From the NCBI GenBank assembly GCA_030762895.1, contig CM061070.1:107490554-107554553 (forward strand): a stretch of 64,000 nucleotides of DNA. Direction: 5' to 3'. The notes beneath the pieces were generated by a model. The model saw only the letters and a program-made list of their open reading frames with translations. It had not been told where the DNA came from and did no database searches. The DNA comes from Sophora flavescens. Taxonomy: Eukaryota > Streptophyta > Magnoliopsida > Fabales > Fabaceae. Shown here one piece after another: positions 53,904 through 64,000 of the stretch. Made by a program: the position numbers and the translations under genes. How positions within the stretch are numbered: the first letter of the stretch is position 1; each line of letters starts with the position of its first letter.

Positions 53904-56588
53904 TGATGCGTGAAATCTGCAAGTGTACGATTTCGTCGTCAAGTAATAAAAGATTAAATCCACAGAGACTATGTTTATGAATACCAATTAATTTAATAAT
54001 TCAATTAAATTAAACAAAAGAGAATATATTTGTTGAGTGATAAGAACATAGTGACCAGGAAATTAAATAAATAAAAATATCTAAGTGCAAAAGATTAATA
54101 ACAAGAATAGCAAGTTGTTAGGAAAGAATATTTAAAATTAATGAAAGCTTCTAGGATTGAGGTAACCACAATGATACAAGACGAATCCTAATTGACAACC
54201 CTTTTATTAAAGTTGAAATTCAATTGAAGGTGAATTATCCTAAATTAGCTAATGTTCTCTCTCGAGATAAAAAAACCGTGTCCAATAAAACCAATTCCTA
54301 CTCTCGTGGTAATTGAATTTAGATTGAACCCTTTACGCTATATGGTAATTTATTAGGTCCTCGAAAGGCTAAACATACTCTCGTGATTTAGACCTTAAGT
54401 TCAATTCTTATGGTTCCAATACCTAGTTTACTTCTCAGTTCCTCCATAAAGTATCTGCGACATTCAAATAAGTGGCCACAAACTTACATGAATAAGCGCA
54501 ATAAGGATTGAATCAAAGAACATTCAAAATTAATAAAAAGGATAAACAAAGTCAATTAATCATCATCAATGTACCAAAGGGCATTGCCCAATCCTAGAAA
54601 CAAAGGAAACTACTCAAGCATAATGGAAATAACAAGAGTCAAAAGGATAGAAAACACCATGGATCTAAGAGGGAAGAGAGAGGAAGAGGAAAGAGGAAAC
54701 GCAATCCTAATCTCCAATCCTATCCTCCAAAAACAAGATGAACAACACCCTATTTTCGTGCCTAAGGAGTCTATTTATAGTTTGGGTTAAAAAGAGTCCA
54801 AAGCCCACTCAAATTGCACTTAAAAACACATTTTCGGATTTCCTGACGCGATCCACGGTCATGGATCATTCCACAACCGGGCCATGGATGTGCTAAGCGT
54901 GCATGCTGATGAGTTCCACGGCCATGGGCCATTCCACGACCAGGCCGTGGACTCTGCTGCCAAGTCCATTTGTTCCTTTCTCTGCAGGTGCTCAACCCAT
55001 GACCATGGGTGATGGGCTCCGGAAAGTGTACCGGATCGAAGCAAGTAATAAATAAAACGGTAAGTAATTACCGAGTATCGAACTCAGGGATTGGGTGACC
55101 AATTAATCCAAATTCAAAGAAGATAACTAACATTTGACAAAGTCAATGAAGGTAAGGTGGTTGAGATAAATATCGCTATATAAAACAATTACTAATTATC
55201 AAAAGCAAAAAACAAGTAACAAGATTTTAGACTATGATTTGGGAGATCTAAGGTCACGAATCTACCTACCCAATTAAGCATAAACCCAAGTGATTATTTC
55301 CTATCCCTATGTTCAATTTTATTGCCAACCAGGAACCCTAAGTTATTCTAATATCTCAGTCGAGCACACGAGAAAACACCTAAACATGCAAATCGACTAT
55401 ATCTCTATTCGAAGACCCACAAGTTAGATTCATTAAGACCTTGGTTCCCTACAACGATTGCACTAATTTCCTACTCTATCTCTAGCAATACTCAATTGGT
55501 GTTCCTAATTCAAGTCCCAAAGCGTGAATCTCCTGTCGGACTCATCATGCTCGACTAGTTAACTACGAGCTCTTTTGATTAACGCAACCAAATCAGAATT
55601 AGAAAGCAAGAACTGAGAGAAGGAAATAAGAAAACATCACATTGGAAATTATGCTGTCTTGAGTGGCTTCATCGTTCCCACGGAAAAGAGGATTAGTTCC
55701 TTATCAGGTTCATAATCACAACCAAAATAATTGAGTGCATTACAACTGGAAAATAACCTAATAACACTAAGGGAGACACAGCTCCAAGAGAAACAAGGAA
55801 TAGATTCCAAAAATATATCTGTTTCGCACTAAAACAAGCTTTAAATAGGACACTTATTATGCGCACACTTACGGGGCGAACAGGGGCTAGCGGGGTGAGC
55901 ACTTGATTTTGGCTCCATTAGAATTTGAATGTTCGCTAGACGAGGGCTGTCTCACCCCGCGAGACAGAGCAGGTTTAGAATTCTGGTGTCTGGCTCGCGA
56001 GGCGAGCCTGAAGGCTTGCAAATCTTGATTAGTCTTCAGCTCTGGCTCGAGGGGCGAGACACTTCTTTTGCCTTTTAGCTTGTTTTCTTCAAGTTTCCTC
56101 GTTTTCTCGAGCTTCATTTTTAACCTGAAACATAAAAGTAGTATTAAAATACTTTATTGACTCAAAATTAACCAAAATGACCTAAAAGCTATCTAAGTGA
56201 CTCAAAACGTTGCTTAAGGACAATAGAAGCTAAATTTGGGTAATTAGTGAGGTTAAATAGCTCCACTGACATAAAAACTATGGCCTTTCTACCTATAAAT
56301 CTAAATAAGCCAACAGCTTATCAATGGGTCATTCCATAGTCAGGTCGTGGATGCTTCTGGAGAGGTCTTATTGTCCCATTTATGCTCCTTTTTAAACTCT
56401 ATCTCCATTTCTTCAAGTTTTCCAAACTTTTCTAAGTTGATTAAGCACAAATATTGCACAACACCACTAAAAACACCGCAATTATCCGAACTAAATGAAA
56501 ACAAACATAAATAGAAACAAAAATGCCTTAATAAACTAAAAATACATGCAAAACAAGAATGAAATATGATGTTGTTTCACATACATCA
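53904..56588 (-). mobile_element. Solo LTR (Tat-type), interrupted by another solo LTR
   Basis: It begins TGATGCGTGAAATCTGCAAG and ends CACATACATCA on plus. The exact duplication is ATAAT (53899-53903, 56589-56593). Read on minus it begins TGATGTATGTGAAACAACAT, matching the start of the solo LTR at 45178, and has a TATA box CTATAAATAG (54771-54780). Words of the type CCACGGCCATGG lie upstream of the TATA (54845-54975, resuming at 56325-56355 beyond the insertion). Without the insertion it is about 1.37 kb. Confidence 0.9.
55010..56323 (-). mobile_element. Solo LTR nested in the solo LTR
   Basis: It begins TGATGGGCTCCGGAAAGTG and ends CAACAGCTTATCA, with the exact duplication ATGGG (55005-55009, 56324-56328). 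It shares AAGTGTACCGGATCG...GCAAGTAATAAA with the LARD LTR at 16602, so it is a relative. A minus-strand TATA-like CCTATTTAA is at 55851-55859, and upstream of it (55870-56080) are GGCTCGCGAGGCGAGCC and CTCACCCCGCGAG words. Confidence 0.92.
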
Positions 56589-56593
56589 ATAAT

Positions 56594-56988
56594 AATATTG
56601 AAGTCATTAATTATTGAAGACCAAGAGGCATCTATGGAACTCACACTAACAATACTATTGATGGATACAAGGTTTTATTTGTCTCAAATAAACTCCAATT
56701 TTTTTTTTATAAGTTTAATTTCTATACACTGTCAATATGAATAAGTTTTATACTAACATTCAATGGTATTTTATCAAATTGATATTATTATTGTTTCTCT
56801 TTCTTAATTATTAAATTTTTTAAATAAAATTACAAATGTTAAAATATTAGTGAATGTGAATGTAAAAACTTTACAGCTACAACATATACTATTTTAATTC
56901 AATTTTGATTAGTCAAAATTTCCAAACCATTTTTTTTACCTCCTTAAATAAATTTTTCCAAAGTGACTCCCATACCATACCATATTAG
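56594..56988. other. AT-rich intergenic DNA
   Basis: No ORF of substance and no repeat boundary. I see nothing to annotate. Confidence 0.6.
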
Positions 56989-57793
56989 TAGCGTTGTCAA
57001 AGTGAGCCAACCCGGCTCACGCAGGTTGGCTCACGACGAGTTCGCACCAAAATGAGCCCGATCGAGTTGGCTCTCTTATTTGGTGAGTTAGAAAATAGTC
57101 AACCCGATTTTACCCACCGTGAATTGATGGGTTAAACGGATCGACTCAATTAAAAATAAAAAGCATAAATATAAAATAAAAAAACATAATGCTTAAAAAA
57201 ATTGTACAAGCAGTATAGCGCACGTGCGTCAGCGTCTTGAATAATTACTATGCATATCCAGAACTATCTTCTGCTCTTGGAAGATGTTGAGCTATTTTAC
57301 CGTAGGTTGGAAAGAATTAGTTTTATGTAAGAAAACCTAGCCTTCAATAGTTTAAGGCCATTTTGCCTTGATATAGTTATTGTTTATTTCCATGTGATTT
57401 CACGTCAATGTGGATCTCATGGAAATCTGGGCAAGGAGATGCTGAATGAAACCAAGCTGAAGGATCTTCTTCACGAACTGGATGCTCGTGAATGTCTGTC
57501 TATAAGGTTTAGCTGTTCAGTCTCAATTTCTCAGTCTCAGATTTTAGTTTTCGGGTTGGGTTCGGGTTAGGCACATATTTGGTTTAGCTATAGTTTGGGA
57601 GAGAAAAAAAGTTGCATCCGTGAGTCAACCCGACCCGGCTCACTTGGGTTGAACCTGATTAACCCGTGGGTTAAATGAGGTGGATCAAAATAGTCCGGTG
57701 ATAAAATTGAGACTGATTTTGCTCAACTCAACCCATTAGTGAACTAGGTTGGGTTGGGTTGGCTCACGGGTTTCAATCCATATTGACAGCTCA
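56989..57793. repeat. hAT-like element with GAGCCAACC-rich ends
   Basis: The left end TAGCGTTGTCAAAGTGAGCC and the right end, outward, TGAGCTGTCAATATGG share the TGTCAA terminal word common to plant hAT elements of the TAGRGNTGTCAA type. GTGAGCCAACC/GGTTGGCTCA words sit at both ends. No exact 8-bp duplication is visible, and there is no transposase. The centre (57250-57560) is of unknown origin. Confidence 0.55.
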
Positions 57794-58356
57794 CATAAGG
57801 AGCTTCTACCAACACTCCACATTTTTGTCATCCACCCCCACCCATCTAAATTTAGTATGTGAATTGACAATTTTACCCTTATGAATTTGAAAACCTCTTC
57901 ATCTCCTCCTTTTCTCTTGCGAGCGCACCCCCACCTACCCAGCCCTCTCTTCCACATTGCCACCCGCCCCTTTCTCCTCCTTCCTCTCTTCTGCATTGCG
58001 ACACCCACTGCCGCCTCATTCTCTCTCTCTCTACTGTTATGCGTTTGTGGAATTCATCACTGCTACTTTAATATATGTATTCCTTATTGCGTCTGTGCTG
58101 CGAAAATGACAACTGAAATCCGATTTTCCCCTTTTATTTGTTCAGATGTAACGAAAAATGAAAACCCTTTTTCCTCTTTCTCATTCTTCAAGCATCACAA
58201 ATTCACCACTCCCCAAGCTGAACCCTTTCTCTCTCCGTTCCATCAAGTGCAGCTTCATTGGAACATTACCTTTTTTTTAGATACCCGGATTTTTATTTTC
58301 CTTTCAAACATTTTATTCAAATTCCATTTGCATATTTGAGGTTTCATTTCTCATTT

Positions 58357-58440
58357 ATGGATATGCGAGGAGATGGGATTTTTCCGGATGAAGTGGTTAT
58401 CCAGATTCTTGCAAGGTTGCCTGTGAAGGTTTTGAAATAG
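58357..58440 (+). pseudogene. F-box gene stub
   Basis: The ATG at 58357 opens DMRGDGIFPDEVVIQILARL followed by PVKVLK and a stop at 58440. FPDEVVIQILARLPVK is the first helix pair of an F-box domain, as in plant F-box/kelch or FBA proteins, the subunits that bind SKP1 in SCF ubiquitin ligases. The second half of the domain and everything after it are missing, and no continuation is found downstream. A (CT)n tract and a 5'-leader-like region lie upstream at 58020-58050. Confidence 0.7.
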
Positions 58441-58661
58441 CGATAAGTATATCTATCGTGAAGAAAAGGGTTGTGGAGGATTTTTAGATTAATGATCTCC
58501 TCTACAAACAATTTGATAGTATAAATAAATGTGGAAATCTAGGTTTTCTTGTCTTACTGCTTCAGATTTCAGATTATGGAGGGAGGTGAGAGAGCTGGGG
58601 TGGAGAAAGATGAGAAAAAAGGATGTGGGTGGGGATTTTTACTAAGTAGGTTTATTAAGGA

Positions 58662-59197
58662 GGGAGCGGCTATGGTGTACCATCCATATTTTATACCATC
58701 CACTATATCAATTATGTGACAAATTTTGGGTCAATCAAATTATCACATAGGTTGGTCAAAATTTCAAACTTTCTAGTTGTATTATACTGTAGTCAAACTA
58801 GATGAATATAGTATATTGTAGTATAATATATGTGTTTTTTGTATTTGTAAATTTAACTTATATTAAAATAATATTTTTTGATTAAAAAAACTGATTATAT
58901 TGTAAAATATTATTGATAACGAACATTATTTTAATTCATATTAAAATATTATTTTGTAATATAATCAGTTTTTTTAATCAAAAAATATTATTTTAATATG
59001 GGTTAAATTTGCGAATACAAAGAGTACATATATTATACAATATATTGTGTTCATATATTTGACTACAGTATAAATATAACTAGAAAATTTGAAATTTTGA
59101 CCAAACACATGTGACAATTTGATTGGACCAAAATTTATCATATATGAATGGTATAGTGGGTGGTACAAAATATGGGTGATGTACCTTAGCCCAACCC
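58662..59197. mobile_element. Palindromic Mutator-type MITE
   Basis: Almost the whole 536 bp is one inverted repeat centred near 58920. For example, GTACCATCCATATTTTATAC at the left faces GTACAAAATATGGGTGATGT at the right, and AATAATATTTTTTGATTAAA faces its complement beside the centre. An exact 9-bp duplication, TATTAAGGA (58653-58661, 59198-59206), indicates Mutator-type integration. It has no coding capacity. Transcribed, it would form a very long hairpin, a possible small-RNA source. Confidence 0.88.
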
Positions 59198-59206
59198 TAT
59201 TAAGGA

Positions 59207-60146
59207 TAATTTGATAATAATAATAAGTTTTGAAAGTTGTGTGAGGGTGCATGTTCATGTGTGGGGGTGTAGGTAGCAGCCCTCCTCTACATATCAGAAT
59301 AATTAAGCCCACAAAAAAGCTCATTTCATTATTTAAAGATAAATAAGACATAAAAAGATAATTAAAAAAACACCAATAACCGAAAAAAGCCAAAACAGTA
59401 CCTTTCATCCATCAGTTTGGCAATTTTGGTGATTGCCTAACAAAATAATTTGATTTTTCAGTCCATCAAAATAGTCATCCCCTTTCATTTCCATACCATT
59501 TATATAACGTTCCTCTTATTGAATTGCATTTAGTTGCTGAAATAGTACAAAGTAGAAAAAACAAAAACTTACATGCACTTGTCATTTGCTTTAGACAAAG
59601 ATCGTGATTTGTAAGATTTAAAAAGTGGTTGAGCACCAAAAAAAGAATTAAAAAGTGGTTTTCTGGGTTTTGTTGGCTCAGTTTTCAACCAAAAAATAAT
59701 TGAATTGGTTAAGAAGGAAAAAAAAATACTAAATTGCACACTATTATGATTCGCATCTATTATCAGGTAAGAGAATTATAATGTAAGTATATGAAAATGA
59801 AATGAAATCTACTATTATTAAATATCAAAAACTATAGAGATATATGATGATATATGTGCATCTAACACTGTTAGTTAAGGAAAGTAAGGTAGTCCAAACT
59901 CATTCAGACCTGAAGTTTATCATCTGATTTCTTACTCATTCAAATTTTTTTTCTATTTTTATATATCTTTGGAAAAACAAATTGGAAGGAAATATTTCCA
60001 GGAAAATGTGTACATGGAAGCAACTCTCTACACTCTATAGAGCCTCTATTAACCAACACTGAAAGTTAATTTAAGGAGGAAAAAAAAAGTTATATGAGAA
60101 TTACATTGTGAAATTCAATAAAATTATTTGCCATGATTTTATCATA
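59207..60146. other. Intergenic DNA downstream of the response regulator
   Basis: AT-rich, with no ORF of note. The part next to 60146 should hold the 3' UTR of the minus-strand gene; candidate poly(A) contexts on minus lie around 60110-60125. No repeats were recognised. Confidence 0.5.
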
Positions 60147-61686
60147 TCATACCACAGTGGCTATGCCACTGTATCTTGGTCTTGTTCTCTCAGTCTCAGT
60201 TGAAAGACCCTGTTCCATGGTCTTCCTCTTGTTATTGTTTCCTTGTTGTAGTGATTGTTGCTGTTGTTCTATAGTTGGCTGTGCCTGTAGTTCTGACTGT
60301 GGTTGTGGTTCCTGTTGTGGCTGTTCATTTTGGACTTGTGGCTGTTGTTGTTGTTGAACTTCTGAGTTTTCAATCTTTTCTTGTGTTTCTTGCTTTTGAT
60401 CTTTCAACTTGGTCTTCTTCATATGTGGTTTAAGCCTATTCAAATCTGATAGCCTCACAGGCTTCAAGAAAAATTCCTCTGCTCCTTCCTCCAAGCATCT
60501 GTTACCAAGTTAACAAATTAATCAGAATTTTCAATTTTACCTCAAAAAATTGTTCAAGGAGTAAAGGGAAAAAAATAATTTCTGATGAGTCCCCATTACC
60601 TGTTAATCCTTGAAGGCACATTCTCAGATGACATAATCACCACTGGTATGTTTCTCAAAGATGAAGATTCCTGAAAAATCAGACAAAATCCTATAAATTT
60701 ATAAGTCTGATGGTTCCAGGTGGAATAAGTGAGCATAGAATTTTCACATATTCTCAAACAATTCTTTCTTTTTTTCCTCAAATCAAATCAAGCTACTAAA
60801 TAAAGTAGCTCCTTTTTGAAAAGAAAATCTTTTCATTATGCATTGAACCTGATTTGTTTTGGGTGGAAAACTAAAAAGCAGATAGGAAAAATATTCCAGG
60901 TGATTATACTTGATATTTTCTGGTAAGTAGTAAAACTAGTCCAACTTGACAACTTTGAACAATAGCAAATGAATGCATGATTTCAAAATGGAAAGTCTTT
61001 TACACATATAGGCCTTTGTTTTAAAAGGGGTGGAAACAAAATCTTAGCCAGAAGAAAGACTCAGAAAAAGTGAAGAATATAATGGTTAAAAAAAGAGATG
61101 AGACAGAAGAATAGAAACCAAAGCATACCTTGATTTTCTTGAGTAAATCATAGCCTGTCATGCCAGGCATACAGTAGTCTGTTATAACTAGATTCACCTC
61201 CACCTCCTATAAAAACACAAAAATCCAAAGGATTTCAAAATCCCAGAAAAAGATACCTATTTATGGTTAAAAATGAAAAAACTTTAATTGCAGCTAGGAG
61301 ATTAATAAATATATAAAAATATCTCTATACATTTTGAGCTGAAAAACAAAACCATATGTACCTGATGATTTTTAGGACAAACAGATGGTGTAGTATTTGG
61401 ATTGCTCTCATCATTCTCATGCAACCCCAGAAACTCTAAAGCCTTGCTACCAGAATCAACTGTAGTAACTGCCATTGAGAAAACAAAAAACTTAGTTCAT
61501 TTTCAGATCAGACAACATAGTATGAATCAAAATAAGAAATGAAAAAAAAAACTTTTTTTTGGGTCTGTTTGGCCTACCTTGATAGGAAGAGGTTCTGAGC
61601 AGCCTCTCAATCAGCTTCCTGTCTATGAGGCTGTCATCAACAGCCAAAACATGATACTGTTGTGACTCTGCTGCAGCCATCCCCAT
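60147..61686 (-). CDS. ARR9-like: Type-A cytokinin response regulator (ARR8/ARR9-like)
   Basis: Five exons join in frame with GT/AG borders: 61578-61686, 61362-61468, 61129-61206, 60600-60670 and 60147-60498, giving 238 residues. Residues about 11-137 form a receiver domain: VLAVDDSLIDRKLIERLL (Asp17-Asp18), VITDYCMPGMTGYDLL with the phospho-acceptor Asp82, VVIMSSEN (Ser112) and FFLKPVRLSDL (Lys134). The short C-terminus is Gln-rich and lacks the Myb-like DNA-binding domain of type-B regulators, hence type A. DSGSKALEFLGL and ITDYCMPGMTGYDLLKK(I/V)K fit ARR8/ARR9 best. Such proteins receive phosphate from AHP proteins and dampen cytokinin signalling. The start is the upstream of two Met codons (MGM). 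No defects are seen; it is the only intact host gene in the window. Confidence 0.95.
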
Positions 61687-62560
61687 TTTGCTCCCAACTA
61701 ATTAGGATGCAAAGTTGGAACCTTAACCAAGGTGATGAAAATGGAAGGAATAAGAAGTGAAAAATGGAAAGAGGGTGGTATGAAATGAAATGAATGATGT
61801 TCCTTCTTTCCTATTTTTTTTGCTTTGTTCCTTCTCTGACCCTTAGAGGTTTGGATGGATGGATGGCTTTTTTTTGTTCTTTATGGAAGGAAAATGAGAT
61901 GGGAAGAACAGCTTTGTAATGAAATAAGACCCACCAAAATCCACATCCCACAAAGCAAGATACGACCAGATTTCATCCCAAATCTTGCAAAATTTCCAAG
62001 TTGATCTTGATTTACAGGGCAAGCAATGCAAAATTATTATAAAGATAAAGAAGACTGGGAAGGAGGAGCAAATAATGAAGGAATAAAATAAACAAATTAA
62101 ATCCTAGTGAATATTTTTTAGGTTGGTGTTGTTGATGTAAGGGAGGGGGTGACCTTTATTTATATAATAATATGTGTGTGTGTTTGTAATGTGTATGTAT
62201 TAATAAAAGGGTGAGTGAGGGAGAAAATGTTGTGAAAATTAGTAGAAAGTTGGGTGAAAGCAAAAGAGGAAAGGAATGTGTGTGTGAAAGAGAAAGAGTG
62301 GGACCCAACAAAATCCTCTCAAGAGATACAGGTGAGGTCAGCAAGGGTACCTTTTTTATTCCCTTGGGTGTGAAATCATGTGGCGCTTACCATGTCTTGG
62401 GCAGGTGGGGGAGAGTGGTGGCAAAGGGAGTCCAATTTCCTTTGATTCCCTTTTAAGATTTGCTTCCCATGCCCATCCATGTATATATACATATATGATA
62501 TACCCCTTTATTAATTCATGCATGTAAACCATTTTCTCATCATGCCATACATATCCACCC
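61687..62560 (-). promoter_or_regulatory. 5' UTR and proximal promoter region of the response regulator
   Basis: The region is free of recognisable transposons, in contrast to the rest of the window. It holds purine/pyrimidine-biased tracts, a (TG)n run near 62170-62190 and several short GAT-core words of the kind type-B regulators bind, but these are too short to be meaningful one by one. Confidence 0.35.
62157..62166 (-). promoter_or_regulatory. Candidate TATA box of the response regulator
   Basis: TATATAAATA on minus is about 470 bp upstream of the ATG, which would leave a 5' UTR of roughly 440 bp (perhaps with an intron). Pyrimidine-rich DNA and CACACA tracts surround it. This is position and consensus only; there is no transcript evidence. 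Confidence 0.4.
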
Positions 62561-62790
62561 ACTTATCTTCCCTGTTCCTCCACCACTCTCACCCAACCAA
62601 TTTTTGAGTCAAGACCACCAATTTTTAATTTTTCAAAGGTGATGTTATTTTAACTTATGGATAGCTTCATACCAAATTATCATATGTCATTGTTTTTGAA
62701 AAAGAAAAAAGAAAACCCCCTTCTTTTGTGTACCCAAAAAAAAACTATTTTTTAATCAAAAATCCATTATTGGATTTATGTATAGAAAAA

Positions 62791-62943
62791 TGTTAATCAG
62801 TATCTTAAGGATATTGGTTAAGAATACAAAGATATAAATTATATATTGAGAGGTAATGTATTTCATTTTTTTCAAAGTTTAAAAGTTACAATTTTTAATA
62901 CAAAGTTTCTATTTTTTGATTCATTAACCAATATCGATTAACA
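62791..62943. repeat. Small MITE-like inverted repeat
   Basis: TGTTAATCAGTATCTTAAGG followed by ATATTGGTTAA at the left faces TTAACCAATATCGATTAACA at the right, making terminal inverted repeats around about 100 bp of AT-rich DNA. A target duplication is not evident. Confidence 0.5.
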
Positions 62944-64000
62944 ATACCCTTATGTGTATGATGTGATTTTATGGGTAGCTGAAATACTTAATTTTTCCTT
63001 TTGTCAAAACAAACAATGATTTGCTTCCAATTCTTTGAATGTCAGTGGAAGATAGTAATATTTCAATGATGTAATCATCGCTTATTACAACGAAAGGACT
63101 CTCATAATTCACCGGTTTAATAATCATGCTTTGTTTATATATAATTTTATATTTACACAATTTATTAAAGTAAGTTCACATTATTTTTTATGTACTTTTT
63201 TTTTATGAATATTTTTTATGTACTGATATTTTAATTTTATCGCCTGAGCTTAATGTGCAGTGATGATGTAAAAGATGTATACCAAATATTCTGGTATGCT
63301 AAATTCAGTAGAAAGCACACATTTTGAAATTGTAAAAGTATGAGTATTTTTTTTTTTTTTGGTGAACTGTATGAGTCATATAGTGAATAGGTAAAAGTTT
63401 TTAATTCATAAAAATGATATATGATATTCGTTTTCTAAAGATAAGTAGACCTTAGGGAGTAGTTTCCAGTGCTATATTAATGTTAATAGGTTAAGGGATT
63501 CAAACTATGGACCCTTAAAAAAGAAGCCAAACGCATGAACAAGATCGATTTTTCTAAGCTTCCAGCAATTGAAACTTATCCCACAGTACATGGCTTTTTC
63601 TTAACCATTCATCCACAGGCCATGGAATTCTTTTGCTTGGCCAAACAACAATCAAATATCTACCATTTCTTCAAAAATGGTCATGATTGAAAGCATCAAG
63701 TAATCCTTAGAATGGAAACTATCAGAATTAGACTGATTCTCTAGAAGTGTCAAATGACCATGTTGGGCATTCGTTGAAGAGTGTTAAAATTTAGTTTGGA
63801 GTATTCTTTTAATAATTAAGTTTGACGTTTTCTATTTTCAATTGATTAAAATTGGGTTTGGTACTAAAATCTTGGTTGAAGAATAAATGAACATTTCCAT
63901 TTACCAAATTTTAGTTATGAGTATTCGGTTGCTACGAGATCATAATACTCTTATAAAATTGAATGCTGTCTTAGATTCTCTCATCATTTTTAACATCAAT
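62944..64000. other. AT-rich intergenic DNA to the window end
   Basis: It contains poly(T) runs near 63195 and 63345 and no ORF with a domain. Nothing can be assigned with confidence. Confidence 0.55.

Noticed and set aside
57736..58008. Minus ORF of 90 residues rich in Gly and Arg
   Set aside because: Low-complexity antisense of a pyrimidine-rich leader; no domain.
60133..60357. Plus-strand Cys-rich ORF of 74 residues
   Set aside because: It is the antisense of the Gln-rich tail of the response regulator; CAG/CAA repeats read backwards give Cys and Ser codons.

Overview
The window looks like a repeat-dense, gene-poor stretch of a dicot nuclear genome. It is AT-rich, with spliced genes, plant transposon families and plant-type gene fragments. 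The retroelement flavours (SIRE-like LTRs, Tat-type LTRs with non-coding LARD interiors, a CACTA element with CGGT/ACCG subterminal repeats) make me favour a papilionoid legume, but that is memory of families, not a search. The only gene that looks intact is a five-exon type-A cytokinin response regulator (ARR8/ARR9-like) on the minus strand at 60147-61686. I found no rRNA, functional tRNA, CRISPR, operon or prokaryotic feature.

Layout. 1-1935: head-to-tail minus-strand fragments of unrelated genes (NRAMP transporter, PHD-type zinc protein, ABC1/AarF kinase, PPR protein, unknown ORFs), probably one multi-gene-capturing transposon running off the left edge. 1990-3578: two Tourist-like MITEs in tandem, sharing one TTA. 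6024-7191: a Mutator-like element with TIRs of about 233 bp and a 9-bp target duplication. 9479-11762: a short non-autonomous copia-type LTR element inserted into the first exon of a WAT1-like transporter relic. 12515-15360: repeats plus a broken restorer-type PPR gene and its inverted pieces. 15360-24300: a SIRE-like LTR split by a Tat/LARD-type element (16602-23581), whose right LTR carries a solo LTR (21778-23079); further PPR and copia debris follows.

25010-49173 is one CACTA transposon (3-bp duplication TCA, ACATCGGT/ACCGATGT subterminal repeats at both ends) swollen from about 9.15 kb to 24.2 kb. A hAT element (27622-32486) sits inside its TNP2 gene, and that hAT contains a second hAT-like element (27906-29044) carrying what looks like a promoter and transit-peptide exon of a plastid-protein gene. 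A 3.7-kb LTR-like insertion (37199-47333) splits its TNPA/Ulp1 gene, and contains a whole copia element (39182-44174) and a solo LTR (45178-46601). The CACTA also holds a captured antisense ascorbate-peroxidase segment with an intron.

49177-56588 is more LTR debris: a copia relic with a large internal deletion and a hAT MITE inside it, a LTR with an exact 90-bp duplication, and a solo LTR nested in a solo LTR. 56989-59197 holds a hAT-like repeat, an F-box stub and a palindromic Mutator-type MITE. The response regulator and its promoter follow, then AT-rich intergenic DNA to the end.

Most insertion boundaries were fixed from exact target-site duplications, so the nesting order can be read directly. 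The most unusual pattern is that several LTRs of different insertions carry, just upstream of their TATA box, a cluster of one short self-complementary word. The word differs from LTR to LTR.
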